63,234 nucleotides of DNA from an uncultured Porphyromonadaceae bacterium (GTDB lineage Bacteria; Bacteroidota; Bacteroidia; Bacteroidales; Muribaculaceae), in NCBI GenBank assembly GCA_947073495.1, contig CAMTMX010000008.1, forward strand, positions 1 through 63,234, read 5' to 3'. Every line of letters starts with the position of its first letter. Position 1 is the first letter of the stretch. This document shows positions 40,762-49,609 of this stretch, one piece after another. Below the pieces are notes generated by a model. The model worked only from the letters and a program-made list of their open reading frames with translations. It did not search any database and was not told where the DNA came from. The translations under genes and the position numbers were made by a program.

Positions 40762-42420
40762 TTACTGCCAGTCGGGGAGCTGTTTGAGCTTGCCGTTAGA
40801 TTTGGTGACCTGCTCTGAAGGATAGGGGAAGGTCATCATATAATCCTGATATGGGAGTTTGTCTTGATAGTCCTGATAATAATCTATAATATAATCAGAA
40901 TAAGGATCAGTTCGATCGTTATAGAAGCGGACTTTAGGACGTGAATTAAGTTCTTGAGCAGCAATGGCTTTGATTTCTGCATTTGAACTGCGATGCCAAC
41001 GCTTGAGGTCGAAGAGATGGTTGGTGTATTCAAACGCGAGCTCACAACGACGCTCGTGGTAGAGGTCGGCCATTGTTGCAGCGCCTGGGAGCGGCTGAAG
41101 TTTGGCACGCACGCGGATTTTGTTGATGTCTTCGGCAGCCTTGGCGCCGTTGCCTTGCATCAGGTAAGCTTCCGCACGGAAGAGATACATCTCAGCCATA
41201 CGCATAAGCGGGAAGTTGATGCGTACTGTCGGCCAGTCGCCGTTTGCATTCACGTAGCCGTCTGCGATAGGATCGTCAGAAGCTCCGTAACTTGCGTGGT
41301 ATTTGTAAACTTGAAAGCCTGCATCGATGTCAGATGCTGAACTGAAAGCCATGTGTCTACCGAAGAAATTGAAGGGCTGACCGTATGTGAGGATCGAACG
41401 AATAATACGTGGGTTGGGGCTGTTGTCGATGTCAGAATAGTCAGGCGCACCGTCTTTGAGCATCTCTTCATAGATGTCGTTGGATGGCTTGAGCTGTCCC
41501 CAGCCGTTGTATATACCCCAGCCTTTATTTTCGAGCATAATGCCAGGAAACTCAACTCCACCACCGGTAGCGCCACCGTCAGAGGGAAGTGTCCATAGAT
41601 ATTCAGGACCCCACCAGGTGGATTTGTCATAGCCGAACACTTCGTCGAATGTTGGGGCGAGTCCTCTACCGTAGGCAGTTTCGAGTTCGTTGACACAAGC
41701 GATCACGTCGTTCCATTTGCTTTCGTCCCATGTTGCCCAATAAGCGTATGTCTTTGTCTTATATCCGAGAGCGGCAGCCTTGTGAGCGCGACCGAGATCA
41801 TCAGCACCATACTCCTCATAACGGGGAAGATATTTGATGGCGTTGTCAAGGTCTTCAACAATAAGACGGTAGTTTTCCATGACAGTTTCCCGCTGCGGAG
41901 GAATTGAATTGTCGTATTCCCCGCTGAAGTCTTCCCAACGTACGAAAGGTACGCCGAGTTTGTCAGTGCCATAACGATGGGCGATCCAGAAATGGGAGAA
42001 TGCTCTCATAAAGAACGCTTCGCCCAAAGAGCGGGTCTCGATAGCTGTGCGGCTGTCACCTTTTGCAAGAAGATTCTTGATGACGTAGTTCGCACGTGCC
42101 ATGTTTGTGTAGAAAGTGGAGAACGACCCTCTGATCGGGGACTCATCACCGGTGTATTTGAACGTGGCAAGAGTGTTATATGATCGGGTTCTTCCCCAAA
42201 CAATGTCGTTTGCAGCACCCTGCTCCCAGAAGAGTTCGCGGCCGAACATACCTTCTGTCGACATCGGGTAGTAAAGACCGTCGATAGCGTCGATAGACTG
42301 CTGGTCGTTGGTAAAATAAGTTGTTGTAGTGGCGTTCCCTTCGGGCTTAACATCCAAAAAGTCTGAGCAAGAGCCGAGAGACAGAGCCAACAACGCAGTT
42401 CCAAATATATATTTATTCAT
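40762..42420 (-). CDS. SusD-like glycan-binding lipoprotein
   Basis: A 552-residue SusD homologue. The lipoprotein signal ends LGSCSDFLDVKPEGN, the hallmark N terminus of the family. TPR-like helices (SLGEAFFMRAFSHFWIAHRYG) and the C-terminal RHELAFE-like segment (YHERRCELAFEYTNHLFDLKRW) are present. It sits on the cell surface, caps the SusC channel and captures the glycan. It is 12 bp after susC. The pair defines the locus as a PUL. Confidence 0.95.
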   Translation of the reverse strand: MNKYIFGTALLALSLGSCSDFLDVKPEGNATTTTYFTNDQQSIDAIDGLYYPMSTEGMFGRELFWEQGAANDIVWGRTRSYNTLATFKYTGDESPIRGSFSTFYTNMARANYVIKNLLAKGDSRTAIETRSLGEAFFMRAFSHFWIAHRYGTDKLGVPFVRWEDFSGEYDNSIPPQRETVMENYRLIVEDLDNAIKYLPRYEEYGADDLGRAHKAAALGYKTKTYAYWATWDESKWNDVIACVNELETAYGRGLAPTFDEVFGYDKSTWWGPEYLWTLPSDGGATGGGVEFPGIMLENKGWGIYNGWGQLKPSNDIYEEMLKDGAPDYSDIDNSPNPRIIRSILTYGQPFNFFGRHMAFSSASDIDAGFQVYKYHASYGASDDPIADGYVNANGDWPTVRINFPLMRMAEMYLFRAEAYLMQGNGAKAAEDINKIRVRAKLQPLPGAATMADLYHERRCELAFEYTNHLFDLKRWHRSSNAEIKAIAAQELNSRPKVRFYNDRTDPYSDYIIDYYQDYQDKLPYQDYMMTFPYPSEQVTKSNGKLKQLPDWQ

Positions 42421-42432
42421 TGTTGCCGAGAA

Positions 42433-45400
42433 TTAATATGTTAGGTTAATACCGAATGAATATGCGCGAGACACAGGATATTTGAGGGCATCCCATCCGC
42501 CGCACTCGGGATCCACACCTGAATAGTTGGTGATGGTGAAGAGGTTTTCAGCAGAGAAGAACAGAGCAACCTTGCTGCCACGGTCTTTCAGGTGCATCCA
42601 CTTCTGAACGAGAGAAGTGAGATCGTAGTTTACGGTCAGGTTCTTCAGACGTAGGTAAGAAGCGTCTTCAAGATACCAGTCGGAAGGAGTGGTGAAGTTG
42701 CCGTTGTTGTCTGCGCGAGAGAGACGGGGGATGTTTGATCCGCGGTTGGTCTCGCTCCATGCGTTGAGAATTTCCTTGGAGCGGTTGAAGTTTCCTTCGT
42801 TGTCGTTGAGGATAACAGACTTGCCGGCATAGAATGCCTGAGCACCGCCCACGCCCTGGAACATCGCGCTGAAAGAAAGATTCTTCCAAGAGAAGCCTGC
42901 AGAGAGCGCGAAAGTGGTCTTAGGCATTGAGTTGCCCATATACTGGCGGTCGCCATCATCGATCTTGCCGTCGCCGTTGTAGTCTACAAACTTGAGGTCG
43001 CCTGCCTTTGCGTTAGGCTGGATTCGGTTGCCGTCCTTGTCTACATAAGCGGCAGCCTCGGCATCACTCTGGAATATGCCGTCGGTCTGGATAAGATAGA
43101 ACGAACCGAGAGGCTGACCCTGTGCGGTCTGATAGATATAAGGGATGATTGAACGGAAATGACCATCACCGGTCCATACGCCGGGTTCGCCATTTTCGTT
43201 TTTCACACCTATATCCGATACTTTGTTCTTAAGATAAGCAAAGTTTCCACTTACGAAATATGTCCAGTCGCGGTTTACACTATGGTTCCATGTAGCGGAG
43301 ATTTCGACACCGCGGTTGCGCACCTCGCCCTGGTTGATGAGCATGGCGTCAAGACCGATGGTGTTAGGCCAGTTCATTGTCTGATACTGGATGAGGTTGA
43401 AAGTGCGTTTGTCGAAGTAATCGACAGAGAAGCTGAGACGGTTGCTGAACATCTCGAGGTCGATACCGAGGTCCCACTGTTCAGAAGTCTCCCAGGTGAG
43501 GTTGGGGTTTACAGACTTGAAGTTGTATACGATATTGCCCCAAGGTTTCTGATTGCCATATTGAGCATATTCCTGCTGGTGCCATATGCTTCCGTCAGAA
43601 CCGAGCAGTGCAGCCTTGTAGCCCATGCCGATAGAGCCGAGGTTGCCCACACGACCCCACGATCCGCGGATCTTCAAAAGATTGAGCGCCTCTGATTTTG
43701 GGAAGAAGTCTTCGTTAGATATCTTCCATCCTGCAGTGACAGCGGGGAAATCGCCATAGTTGTTTTCTTTTGGAAGACGTCCGGCGTAGTCACGGCGCCA
43801 TGAAGCAGTCATGAAATAGCGGTCGGCGTAAGAATAGCCAACACGTGCCACGAGAGCCACGTTTGAATCGGGGCCGCTCAGCCAGTCAGATGCAGATACA
43901 TTTTTCGCGTTGGCAAGATACTGGAGATAGTAGCTTTCGTCTGCGAAGTCAGTGCCTATAACCTGAAGGTTTCGTGCCTCATAATGGTCTGCGGTGACAG
44001 AGAAAAGACCGCTCACATTGTGCTTGCCGAAATTGTTGTTGTAGGTAAGGGTGTTTTCTGCAATCCATTTGTCTGTACGGTAGTTGGTTTCGGTAAGGTT
44101 GTTGTTGGCATTGGGTTTACCGGGCTCGTCTACGATGGGATTGAAATTTTTATAGTTGTTCTGAACTACGTTGTAGGTGAAGCGGCTGATGAATTTCAAT
44201 CCGGGTACGATGTTTGCGATTTCAGCAGAGGTGGTAGACCATAGGTCGGTGGTGCGGTTGTATCTGTTTTCAGCGCAAAGAAGACGCATTGGATTGACCA
44301 CGTCGCCGTGAGCGTCGGCAAAGTTGCTGCCGTATTGAGCGATATATTCGGGATCTTCAGTCACAGTGCCTCCCCATGATCCGTCGAGAGGATTATAGAC
44401 AGAAGCTGAAGCCGGCATCCAGATGGCAGAAAGGATCGGACCTGTGTAACCGTCGTCCGTGCCCTTTGAGCGTGATTCCCAGTTCTTCCAGGTAAGGTCT
44501 TCGCGGATTGTGATCCATCTGTTGAGCTTGAACATACCGTTGTAGCGGATACCGAGGTTCTTGCTGTAGGTGTTCACGAGAGTACCTTCATCATTATTGT
44601 ATGAGAAAGAAAGGCGGTTGCTGTAGTTCTCGTTGCCGGCGTTGAGCACGATGTTGTGGCTCTGATAGAACGCTGTGCGGAAGATCTCGTCCATCCAGTT
44701 TGTACGTGTTGTTGCAATCTGGGGGTTGAGAGTTGCATTCCATGCGTTCGGAAGATTCAGGCCTGCGTTTTCATGGGAAATCTGACGCATGAGGATCTCT
44801 TCCTGAGCATTGAGAGGCTGGATGAGGTTTGAAGCCTTGCGCCAACCGAAACGACCTTCGTAGGTAAGAGTCGGACGTCCTTCGGAAGCCTGCTTGGTAG
44901 TCACGAGGACAACACCTCCGGCACCTGACTGGGCACCATAGATCGCTGCGGAAGCGGCGTCTTTAAGCACTACGATAGACTCGATGTCGTTGAGGTTGTT
45001 GATGGGTGCGCCGGGAACACCGTCCACCACCCAGAGCACGCCGTCGCCGTTCTGAGAACCTTGACCGCGGATCACGATGTTGGGGGTAGAAGTCGGGTCG
45101 CCGCCTGCAGCTGTCACAGTCACGCCGGGGAGTGCACCCTGAAGCATGCCTTCAGTAGATGTTACAGGACGTTTCTGGAGCTCGGCAGTGTTGGTGACAA
45201 CACCGACGGCTGCAGAAAGGTCTTGCTTTTTCTGCTCGGCTCCATAACCGAGCACAACCACTTCTTTGAGGAGCTCAGTGTTCTCTTCAAGAGTGATGAC
45301 CATGTGGTTTCCGGAAACTGAGACTTCCTTCTTGTTGTAGCCCACATAGCTTGCTACAAGCACATCGCCTTGTTTGGCTTTGATCTTGAAATTGCCGTCG

Positions 45401-45585
45401 ATATCGGTGGCAGTTGCTGTTTGGGTTCCTTTGACCATGACGGTGGCGCCGATTAGGGGCTCTCCGGCAGGATCCTGAACCACGCCTGTCACAACGTTTT
45501 GCTGTGCGAAGACGCCTGCTGACAGAAGCAGTCCCATAAGCAGAGTGACAACCCTGCGGGAGATACTGATAATGTCCGGTTTCAT
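42433..45585 (-). CDS. SusC-like TonB-dependent outer-membrane transporter
   Basis: A 1050-residue SusC homologue. A signal peptide (ending GVFA) is followed by a carboxypeptidase-regulatory-like domain (about 30-105), the TonB box/plug start LKEVVVLGYGAEQKKQDLS and a 22-strand barrel ending in AYSFGINLTY with the terminal aromatic. It imports oligosaccharides across the outer membrane using TonB energy. It lies 39 bp after the ROK gene and directly before susD. No anti-sigma-interacting N-terminal extension (STN) is visible, which matters because no regulator is encoded in the PUL. Confidence 0.96.
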   Translation of the reverse strand: MKPDIISISRRVVTLLMGLLLSAGVFAQQNVVTGVVQDPAGEPLIGATVMVKGTQTATATDIDGNFKIKAKQGDVLVASYVGYNKKEVSVSGNHMVITLEENTELLKEVVVLGYGAEQKKQDLSAAVGVVTNTAELQKRPVTSTEGMLQGALPGVTVTAAGGDPTSTPNIVIRGQGSQNGDGVLWVVDGVPGAPINNLNDIESIVVLKDAASAAIYGAQSGAGGVVLVTTKQASEGRPTLTYEGRFGWRKASNLIQPLNAQEEILMRQISHENAGLNLPNAWNATLNPQIATTRTNWMDEIFRTAFYQSHNIVLNAGNENYSNRLSFSYNNDEGTLVNTYSKNLGIRYNGMFKLNRWITIREDLTWKNWESRSKGTDDGYTGPILSAIWMPASASVYNPLDGSWGGTVTEDPEYIAQYGSNFADAHGDVVNPMRLLCAENRYNRTTDLWSTTSAEIANIVPGLKFISRFTYNVVQNNYKNFNPIVDEPGKPNANNNLTETNYRTDKWIAENTLTYNNNFGKHNVSGLFSVTADHYEARNLQVIGTDFADESYYLQYLANAKNVSASDWLSGPDSNVALVARVGYSYADRYFMTASWRRDYAGRLPKENNYGDFPAVTAGWKISNEDFFPKSEALNLLKIRGSWGRVGNLGSIGMGYKAALLGSDGSIWHQQEYAQYGNQKPWGNIVYNFKSVNPNLTWETSEQWDLGIDLEMFSNRLSFSVDYFDKRTFNLIQYQTMNWPNTIGLDAMLINQGEVRNRGVEISATWNHSVNRDWTYFVSGNFAYLKNKVSDIGVKNENGEPGVWTGDGHFRSIIPYIYQTAQGQPLGSFYLIQTDGIFQSDAEAAAYVDKDGNRIQPNAKAGDLKFVDYNGDGKIDDGDRQYMGNSMPKTTFALSAGFSWKNLSFSAMFQGVGGAQAFYAGKSVILNDNEGNFNRSKEILNAWSETNRGSNIPRLSRADNNGNFTTPSDWYLEDASYLRLKNLTVNYDLTSLVQKWMHLKDRGSKVALFFSAENLFTITNYSGVDPECGGWDALKYPVSRAYSFGINLTY

Positions 45586-45624
45586 AATGTAGATTTAGTT
45601 GTTAATTAATAATAGGTTATTTAG

Positions 45625-46458
45625 TTAGAACAAAAGAGATGCTCCAAGAAGGTTCGCGTCTGCTTGTGAGGCGGTGACCATCTTGAAGTTGCGTAAAATT
45701 TCCGGATAAGGAAATTGGCTGATTGAATCATTCCATCCTTTGATGAAATAAGGCATTGCAGCCGCGATGCCTCCCCCGACTACCATAATTTGCGGGGCAT
45801 ATGCAAAGAGTATGGCTTTCGTGAATTCTCCAAGGTTATGACCATATTCCTCCCATATTTTCAGAGCACCCATGTCTCCGTCAGCAGCTCTCGAAGCGAG
45901 TTGGGCTCCGGTGGTAGAGTACTTGTCTCTCAGCCACAGCGAGCTGCAATAATGTTCGTAGTCGGAATCGAGATAGGGGAGAGAGCCCATTTCTCCGGCC
46001 CCGCAGATTATTCCTGTGTGGAGTCTGCCATTGAATATTAGCCCGCATCCGATACCTGTGCCGAGCGTCACGCCGACCACATCAGAATATCCTTTGCCTG
46101 AGCCGTAGTAGGTTTCCCCCAACGCAAAGCAGTTGCAGTCATTGTTTACTCTGACTTCAATATTAAATTGTTTTTGTAATATTTTCTTGAGATGCACCTC
46201 TTTCCACGAAGGGATATTGCAGGCATTGTATACAATCCCCTCCCGAGGATCGACAATAGAAGGTACGCCTATTCCTATTCCGTCGCAATTATCAGAGACT
46301 ATATTCAAAAGAGATGCAATCATATCGGTTATCTGTTTTATAACCACATTTTCCGATGCATCTGATCTGCATGGCTGGCTGATGCGATTCCTGCAGATGC
46401 CGTTTTCAACGATTGCGGCTCTTATGTTGGTCCCTCCAAGGTCTAAAGTTATTTTCAT
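45625..46458 (-). CDS. ROK-family sugar kinase lacking the canonical zinc motif
   Basis: A 277-residue ROK protein. The phosphate loop is DLGGTNIRAA (residues 6-15), the sugar-binding segment GIGVPSIVD and the adenosine region GTLGTGIGCGLI-like (GVTLGTGIGCG). No N-terminal HTH is present, so it is a kinase rather than a repressor. The usual zinc-binding CxCGxxGCxE after the EMG motif is replaced by LDSDYEHYCSSLW, with one cysteine left. It may phosphorylate glucose or mannose released by the PUL enzymes. It is the promoter-proximal gene of the operon. Confidence 0.85.
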   Translation of the reverse strand: MKITLDLGGTNIRAAIVENGICRNRISQPCRSDASENVVIKQITDMIASLLNIVSDNCDGIGIGVPSIVDPREGIVYNACNIPSWKEVHLKKILQKQFNIEVRVNNDCNCFALGETYYGSGKGYSDVVGVTLGTGIGCGLIFNGRLHTGIICGAGEMGSLPYLDSDYEHYCSSLWLRDKYSTTGAQLASRAADGDMGALKIWEEYGHNLGEFTKAILFAYAPQIMVVGGGIAAAMPYFIKGWNDSISQFPYPEILRNFKMVTASQADANLLGASLLF

Positions 46459-46508
46459 GGTGATGGTCAGTTATGATTCTTATTTGCGTATAGACACATA
46501 ATGAGCAG

Positions 46509-46528
46509 ATAATCATGCGTCTGATTAT
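46509..46528. promoter_or_regulatory. inverted repeat upstream of the PUL
   Basis: ATAATCA and TGATTAT are separated by six bases (46516-46521), about 50 bp upstream of the ROK start. It may be an operator or a small leader hairpin for the PUL. I found no convincing -7 box for the ROK gene in the 560-bp divergent region 46459-47018, which is otherwise AT-rich. Confidence 0.35.
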
Positions 46529-46794
46529 TCTTTCAACAAGATTTTTTACGCATAAAGTGGTATAACTGGTTTAATGTTTTTAGTTAAAATTTGATTTATA
46601 AATTTTTAAATCATTAACTCAAATCGTTTATCAAAGTCAATTTTAAATAAAACGCAAGATACGTTAACTTTATTTTAGTGTTGAAAAAATTATTTGCCAC
46701 CGGAGGAGGAATATTTACAAATTGGAAGAATCTGAAATTCTAATGATATTATTGACAAAAATAAAGAATTATTTATATTTTATTTGACAAAATG

Positions 46795-46825
46795 TTGCAA
46801 GAATGAAAAATTTATTATTACTTTG
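46795..46825 (+). promoter_or_regulatory. candidate promoter of gdhA
   Basis: TTG at 46795-46797 and TTACTTTG at 46818-46825, 20 bp apart, are a near-consensus pair. The resulting leader would be about 187 bases, with a CCCGGAAGGGCATTCCCGG hairpin near 46880 and TTTCCTT/AAGGAAA pairing near 46903-46922. Confidence 0.45.
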
Positions 46826-47018
46826 CGTCGGATTTGTATTGTCTTTATAAATCTCGATTGGCGTTATCACTGATTTCCCGGAAGGGCATTCCCGGTTATG
46901 TTTCCTTAGTTTAAAGGAAATTTCTTAAGGATGTTTGGTTTCATTTGCCCTGAGGAGACATTACACATAAAAATTTTTACAGGTAAAATAAAAATATTAA
47001 TTACTCTTATTTTCAATT

Positions 47019-48362
47019 ATGAAAGCATCAGAAGTGATGGCGGACTTGCGTCGTCGTTTTCCTAATGAGCCTGAATATTTGCAGGCGGTAGAAGAGGTTG
47101 TGACCTCGATTGAAGACGTCTATAACGAATATCCCTCTTTTGAGGCAGAAAACCTGATAGAGCGTCTTTGCATTCCGGACCGTATTTTTTCATTCCGTGT
47201 GAGCTGGGTGGATGACAAAGGGAAGGTTCACAACAACATGGGCTATCGTATCCAGCATAACAATGCGATCGGTCCTTACAAAGGAGGAATACGCTTCCAT
47301 GCGTCCGTCAATCAGTCAATCCTCAAGTTCCTTGCTTTCGAGCAGACATTTAAAAATTCACTTACCACACTTCCAATGGGTGGCGGCAAGGGAGGCTCCG
47401 ACTTTTCTCCCAGAGGGAAAAGCGACATGGAGATCATGCGTTTCTGCCAGGCGTTTGTTGCGGAATTATGGCGCCAGATCGGTCCTGATACCGATGTGCC
47501 TGCCGGTGATATCGGCGTAGGAGGCAGAGAGGTGGGCTATATGTTTGGCTACTATAAGAAAATGGCTCGCGAATTTACAGGAACATTTACCGGAAAGGGT
47601 CTTGATTTCGGTGGATCCTTGATCCGTCCTGAGGCTACGGGTTATGGCAACTGTTATTTCCTTCTCAACATGCTCGCTACAAGAGGCATCGATATAAAAG
47701 GTAAGAAAGTGGCTGTCTCTGGTTCCGGAAATGTAGCCACCTATACCACACGTAAGCTGACGGAACTTGGTGCGAAGGTTGTCTCAATGAGCGATAGCGG
47801 CGGTTCTATTATTAAACCTGAAGGGTTTAGTGAGGAGCAGCTTGACTATATTTTCGAATTGAAGAATTATTATCGCGGGCGCATCAGCGAAGTCGCTGAA
47901 AAATATGACGACGTGCAGTATATACCCGGAGAACGCCCTTGGAAACATGTGAAGTGCGACATCGCAATGCCGTCTGCAACCCAGAACGAGCTTGACGGGG
48001 AAGATGCCCAGGCGCTTCTCGATAACGGTGTGATCGCTGTGAGCGAAGGTGCCAACATGCCATCCACTCCGGAGGCAATAAAGAAATTCCTTGCCGCTAA
48101 AATCCTATATGCCCCCGGAAAGGCTGCGAATGCCGGAGGTGTGGCTGTGTCAGGTCTTGAAATGGCGCAGAACTCACAGAAACTTTCCTGGAGTGAGGAG
48201 GAAGTCGACGAGAAGCTCAAAAGCATCATGAAGAATATCCACGAGCAATGTGAGAAATATGGCAAAGAGGAAGGTTCTGATTTCATTAATTATGTAAAGG
48301 GTGCGAATGTAGCCGGCTTCATGAAGGTGGCACGCGCAATGATGGCGCAAGGCGTGCTCTGA
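47019..48362 (+). CDS. gdhA: NADP-type glutamate dehydrogenase
   Basis: A 447-residue hexameric glutamate dehydrogenase. Substrate-binding and catalytic segments are GPYKGGIRFHASVN, TTLPMGGGKGGSDF (catalytic-site lysines) and DVPAGDIGVGGREVGYM. The Rossmann segment VAVSGSGNVATYTT (about 235) binds NADP(H). It fixes ammonium into 2-oxoglutarate, and with the GltD-type protein at 1736 it points to nitrogen assimilation. The length and all motifs are standard. It is monocistronic, with a long structured leader and a strong terminator. Confidence 0.97.
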   Translation: MKASEVMADLRRRFPNEPEYLQAVEEVVTSIEDVYNEYPSFEAENLIERLCIPDRIFSFRVSWVDDKGKVHNNMGYRIQHNNAIGPYKGGIRFHASVNQSILKFLAFEQTFKNSLTTLPMGGGKGGSDFSPRGKSDMEIMRFCQAFVAELWRQIGPDTDVPAGDIGVGGREVGYMFGYYKKMAREFTGTFTGKGLDFGGSLIRPEATGYGNCYFLLNMLATRGIDIKGKKVAVSGSGNVATYTTRKLTELGAKVVSMSDSGGSIIKPEGFSEEQLDYIFELKNYYRGRISEVAEKYDDVQYIPGERPWKHVKCDIAMPSATQNELDGEDAQALLDNGVIAVSEGANMPSTPEAIKKFLAAKILYAPGKAANAGGVAVSGLEMAQNSQKLSWSEEEVDEKLKSIMKNIHEQCEKYGKEEGSDFINYVKGANVAGFMKVARAMMAQGVL

Positions 48363-48416
48363 TCAGTTGTTATTGAGTTCCGATACAACAACCATAAAAA
48401 CACAACAATTACGAAG

Positions 48417-48451
48417 AAAGAGGAGACCGCCGTCGGGCGATCTCCTCTTTT
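48417..48451 (+). terminator. terminator of gdhA
   Basis: AAGAGGAGACCGCC and GGGCGATCTCCTCTT form a GC-rich stem with a short GTC loop and near-perfect pairing, followed by a T run (TTTTT). It lies about 55 bp after the gdhA stop. Confidence 0.85.
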
Positions 48452-48480
48452 TAATAAGGTATGTTGAAACAGTTTCTCAG

Positions 48481-49185
48481 TTAGTTTTGTGCGGTCTGTG
48501 CTTCTGCTTCTTTGATCATCTTTTCGTTGGCATATACTGTTATTTCCACACGACGGTTGAGTGCCCTCCCTTCCGGGGTGTCGTTGGAGGCTATATAGTC
48601 AGCCATAGGAATACCCCTTGCCGTAAGACGAGTGGACGGAACTCCGCAAGTGATCAGATAATTGCGTACGGAGTTGGCTCGCTGGTCTGATAATTTCTCA
48701 TTCACGGCGTATGACCCGGTATTGTCTGTATAGCCTGTGATAGCCACATCTGTGTCGGGATTGTTGAGAAGGTTGACAGCAAATTTTGTCAAATCAGCCT
48801 GTGCAGTAGGATTAAGATTGTATTTTCCTGTCGGGAAAAGGATGCCTCCGTCGAAAGTGACCTTAATGGCGCGTAGACCGTTGGAATCGGTGGTCTCTTC
48901 CACCTTTGCCTGCTGAGCAAGCTCTTCCTGCAATTCTTTCTGTTGCTTGTCCATCTTCTGACCGATGAGGGCACCTGCGCCAGCACCTACAGCGGCACCG
49001 ATTGCGGCACCGATCCCTGCGCCTTTACCGCCGCCTATAAGGGCGCCGATTCCTGCACCTACGGCACCACCTCCGCCTGTGCCGATCAAAGCGCCTTTGC
49101 CGGTATTATTCATGGTTGAGCATCCGGATGCGCCAACCAAAAGAGTTGCGGCCAAAAGAGCCACTGTAAATTTTTTCATTTTCAT
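48481..49185 (-). CDS. OmpA-family lipoprotein with glycine zipper
   Basis: A 234-residue envelope protein. The lipoprotein signal ends VGASGCS. Residues about 28-76 form a glycine zipper (GAGIGALIGGGKGAGIGAAI), followed by a short coiled coil. A C-terminal OmpA-like peptidoglycan-binding domain has AITGYTDNTGS, LSDQRANSVRNYL and ALNRRVEITV. It resembles E. coli YiaD. It tethers the outer membrane to peptidoglycan. The gene is alone, convergent with gdhA. Confidence 0.92.
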   Translation of the reverse strand: MKMKKFTVALLAATLLVGASGCSTMNNTGKGALIGTGGGGAVGAGIGALIGGGKGAGIGAAIGAAVGAGAGALIGQKMDKQQKELQEELAQQAKVEETTDSNGLRAIKVTFDGGILFPTGKYNLNPTAQADLTKFAVNLLNNPDTDVAITGYTDNTGSYAVNEKLSDQRANSVRNYLITCGVPSTRLTARGIPMADYIASNDTPEGRALNRRVEITVYANEKMIKEAEAQTAQN

Positions 49186-49215
49186 AATATCACCTTTTAT
49201 AATTTTTAATTCTCT

Positions 49216-49380
49216 AAGAAACTATTTAAAATTTATTTTGTCTTGTCATTGAGGCCTTTGTCGGCATCTTTATGATATTTATTCAGTCATTATGGACCTA
49301 CATAACTTCATCATAAATATCAAAAATCTGCCTGACAAATCCTCTCAATTCCTTCGGCAAATAAATAAAAACAGTTTCTT
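49216..49380. repeat. inverted-repeat element, copy C
   Basis: A full 165-bp copy in inverted orientation: AAGAAACTATTTAAAATTTA at one end and AATAAAAACAGTTTCTT at the other. The core reads CAGTCATTATGGACCTACATAA. It lies just upstream of the OmpA-like gene, within the 424-bp gap 49186-49609. Confidence 0.85.
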
Positions 49381-49482
49381 ATCGGGATATGTTATTATAA
49401 CTATCGTAAAATCCCTTAGGTTTATTATCCCACTTCCCTATATTACTAAAAATAATTAACGGGAATGCCGGGATCTCATAAA

Positions 49483-49508
49483 CAAAAGCGCGGAGATCCG
49501 CGCTTTTG
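49483..49508. terminator. terminator of the GIN-domain gene pair
   Basis: CAAAAGCGCGGA-GA-TCCGCGCTTTTG is a perfect 12-bp stem with a two-base loop. On the minus strand a TTTATG tract follows. It lies about 100 bp after the stop at 49610. Confidence 0.75.
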
Positions 49509-49609
49509 CTACACAACTAATTATAGATTCTCGAATTTAAATTCCCCGATTGATTTAATCCCTTAATACTAAAAATGATTTGATTTGACAAAAATATTGC
49601 TGCCTTGAT

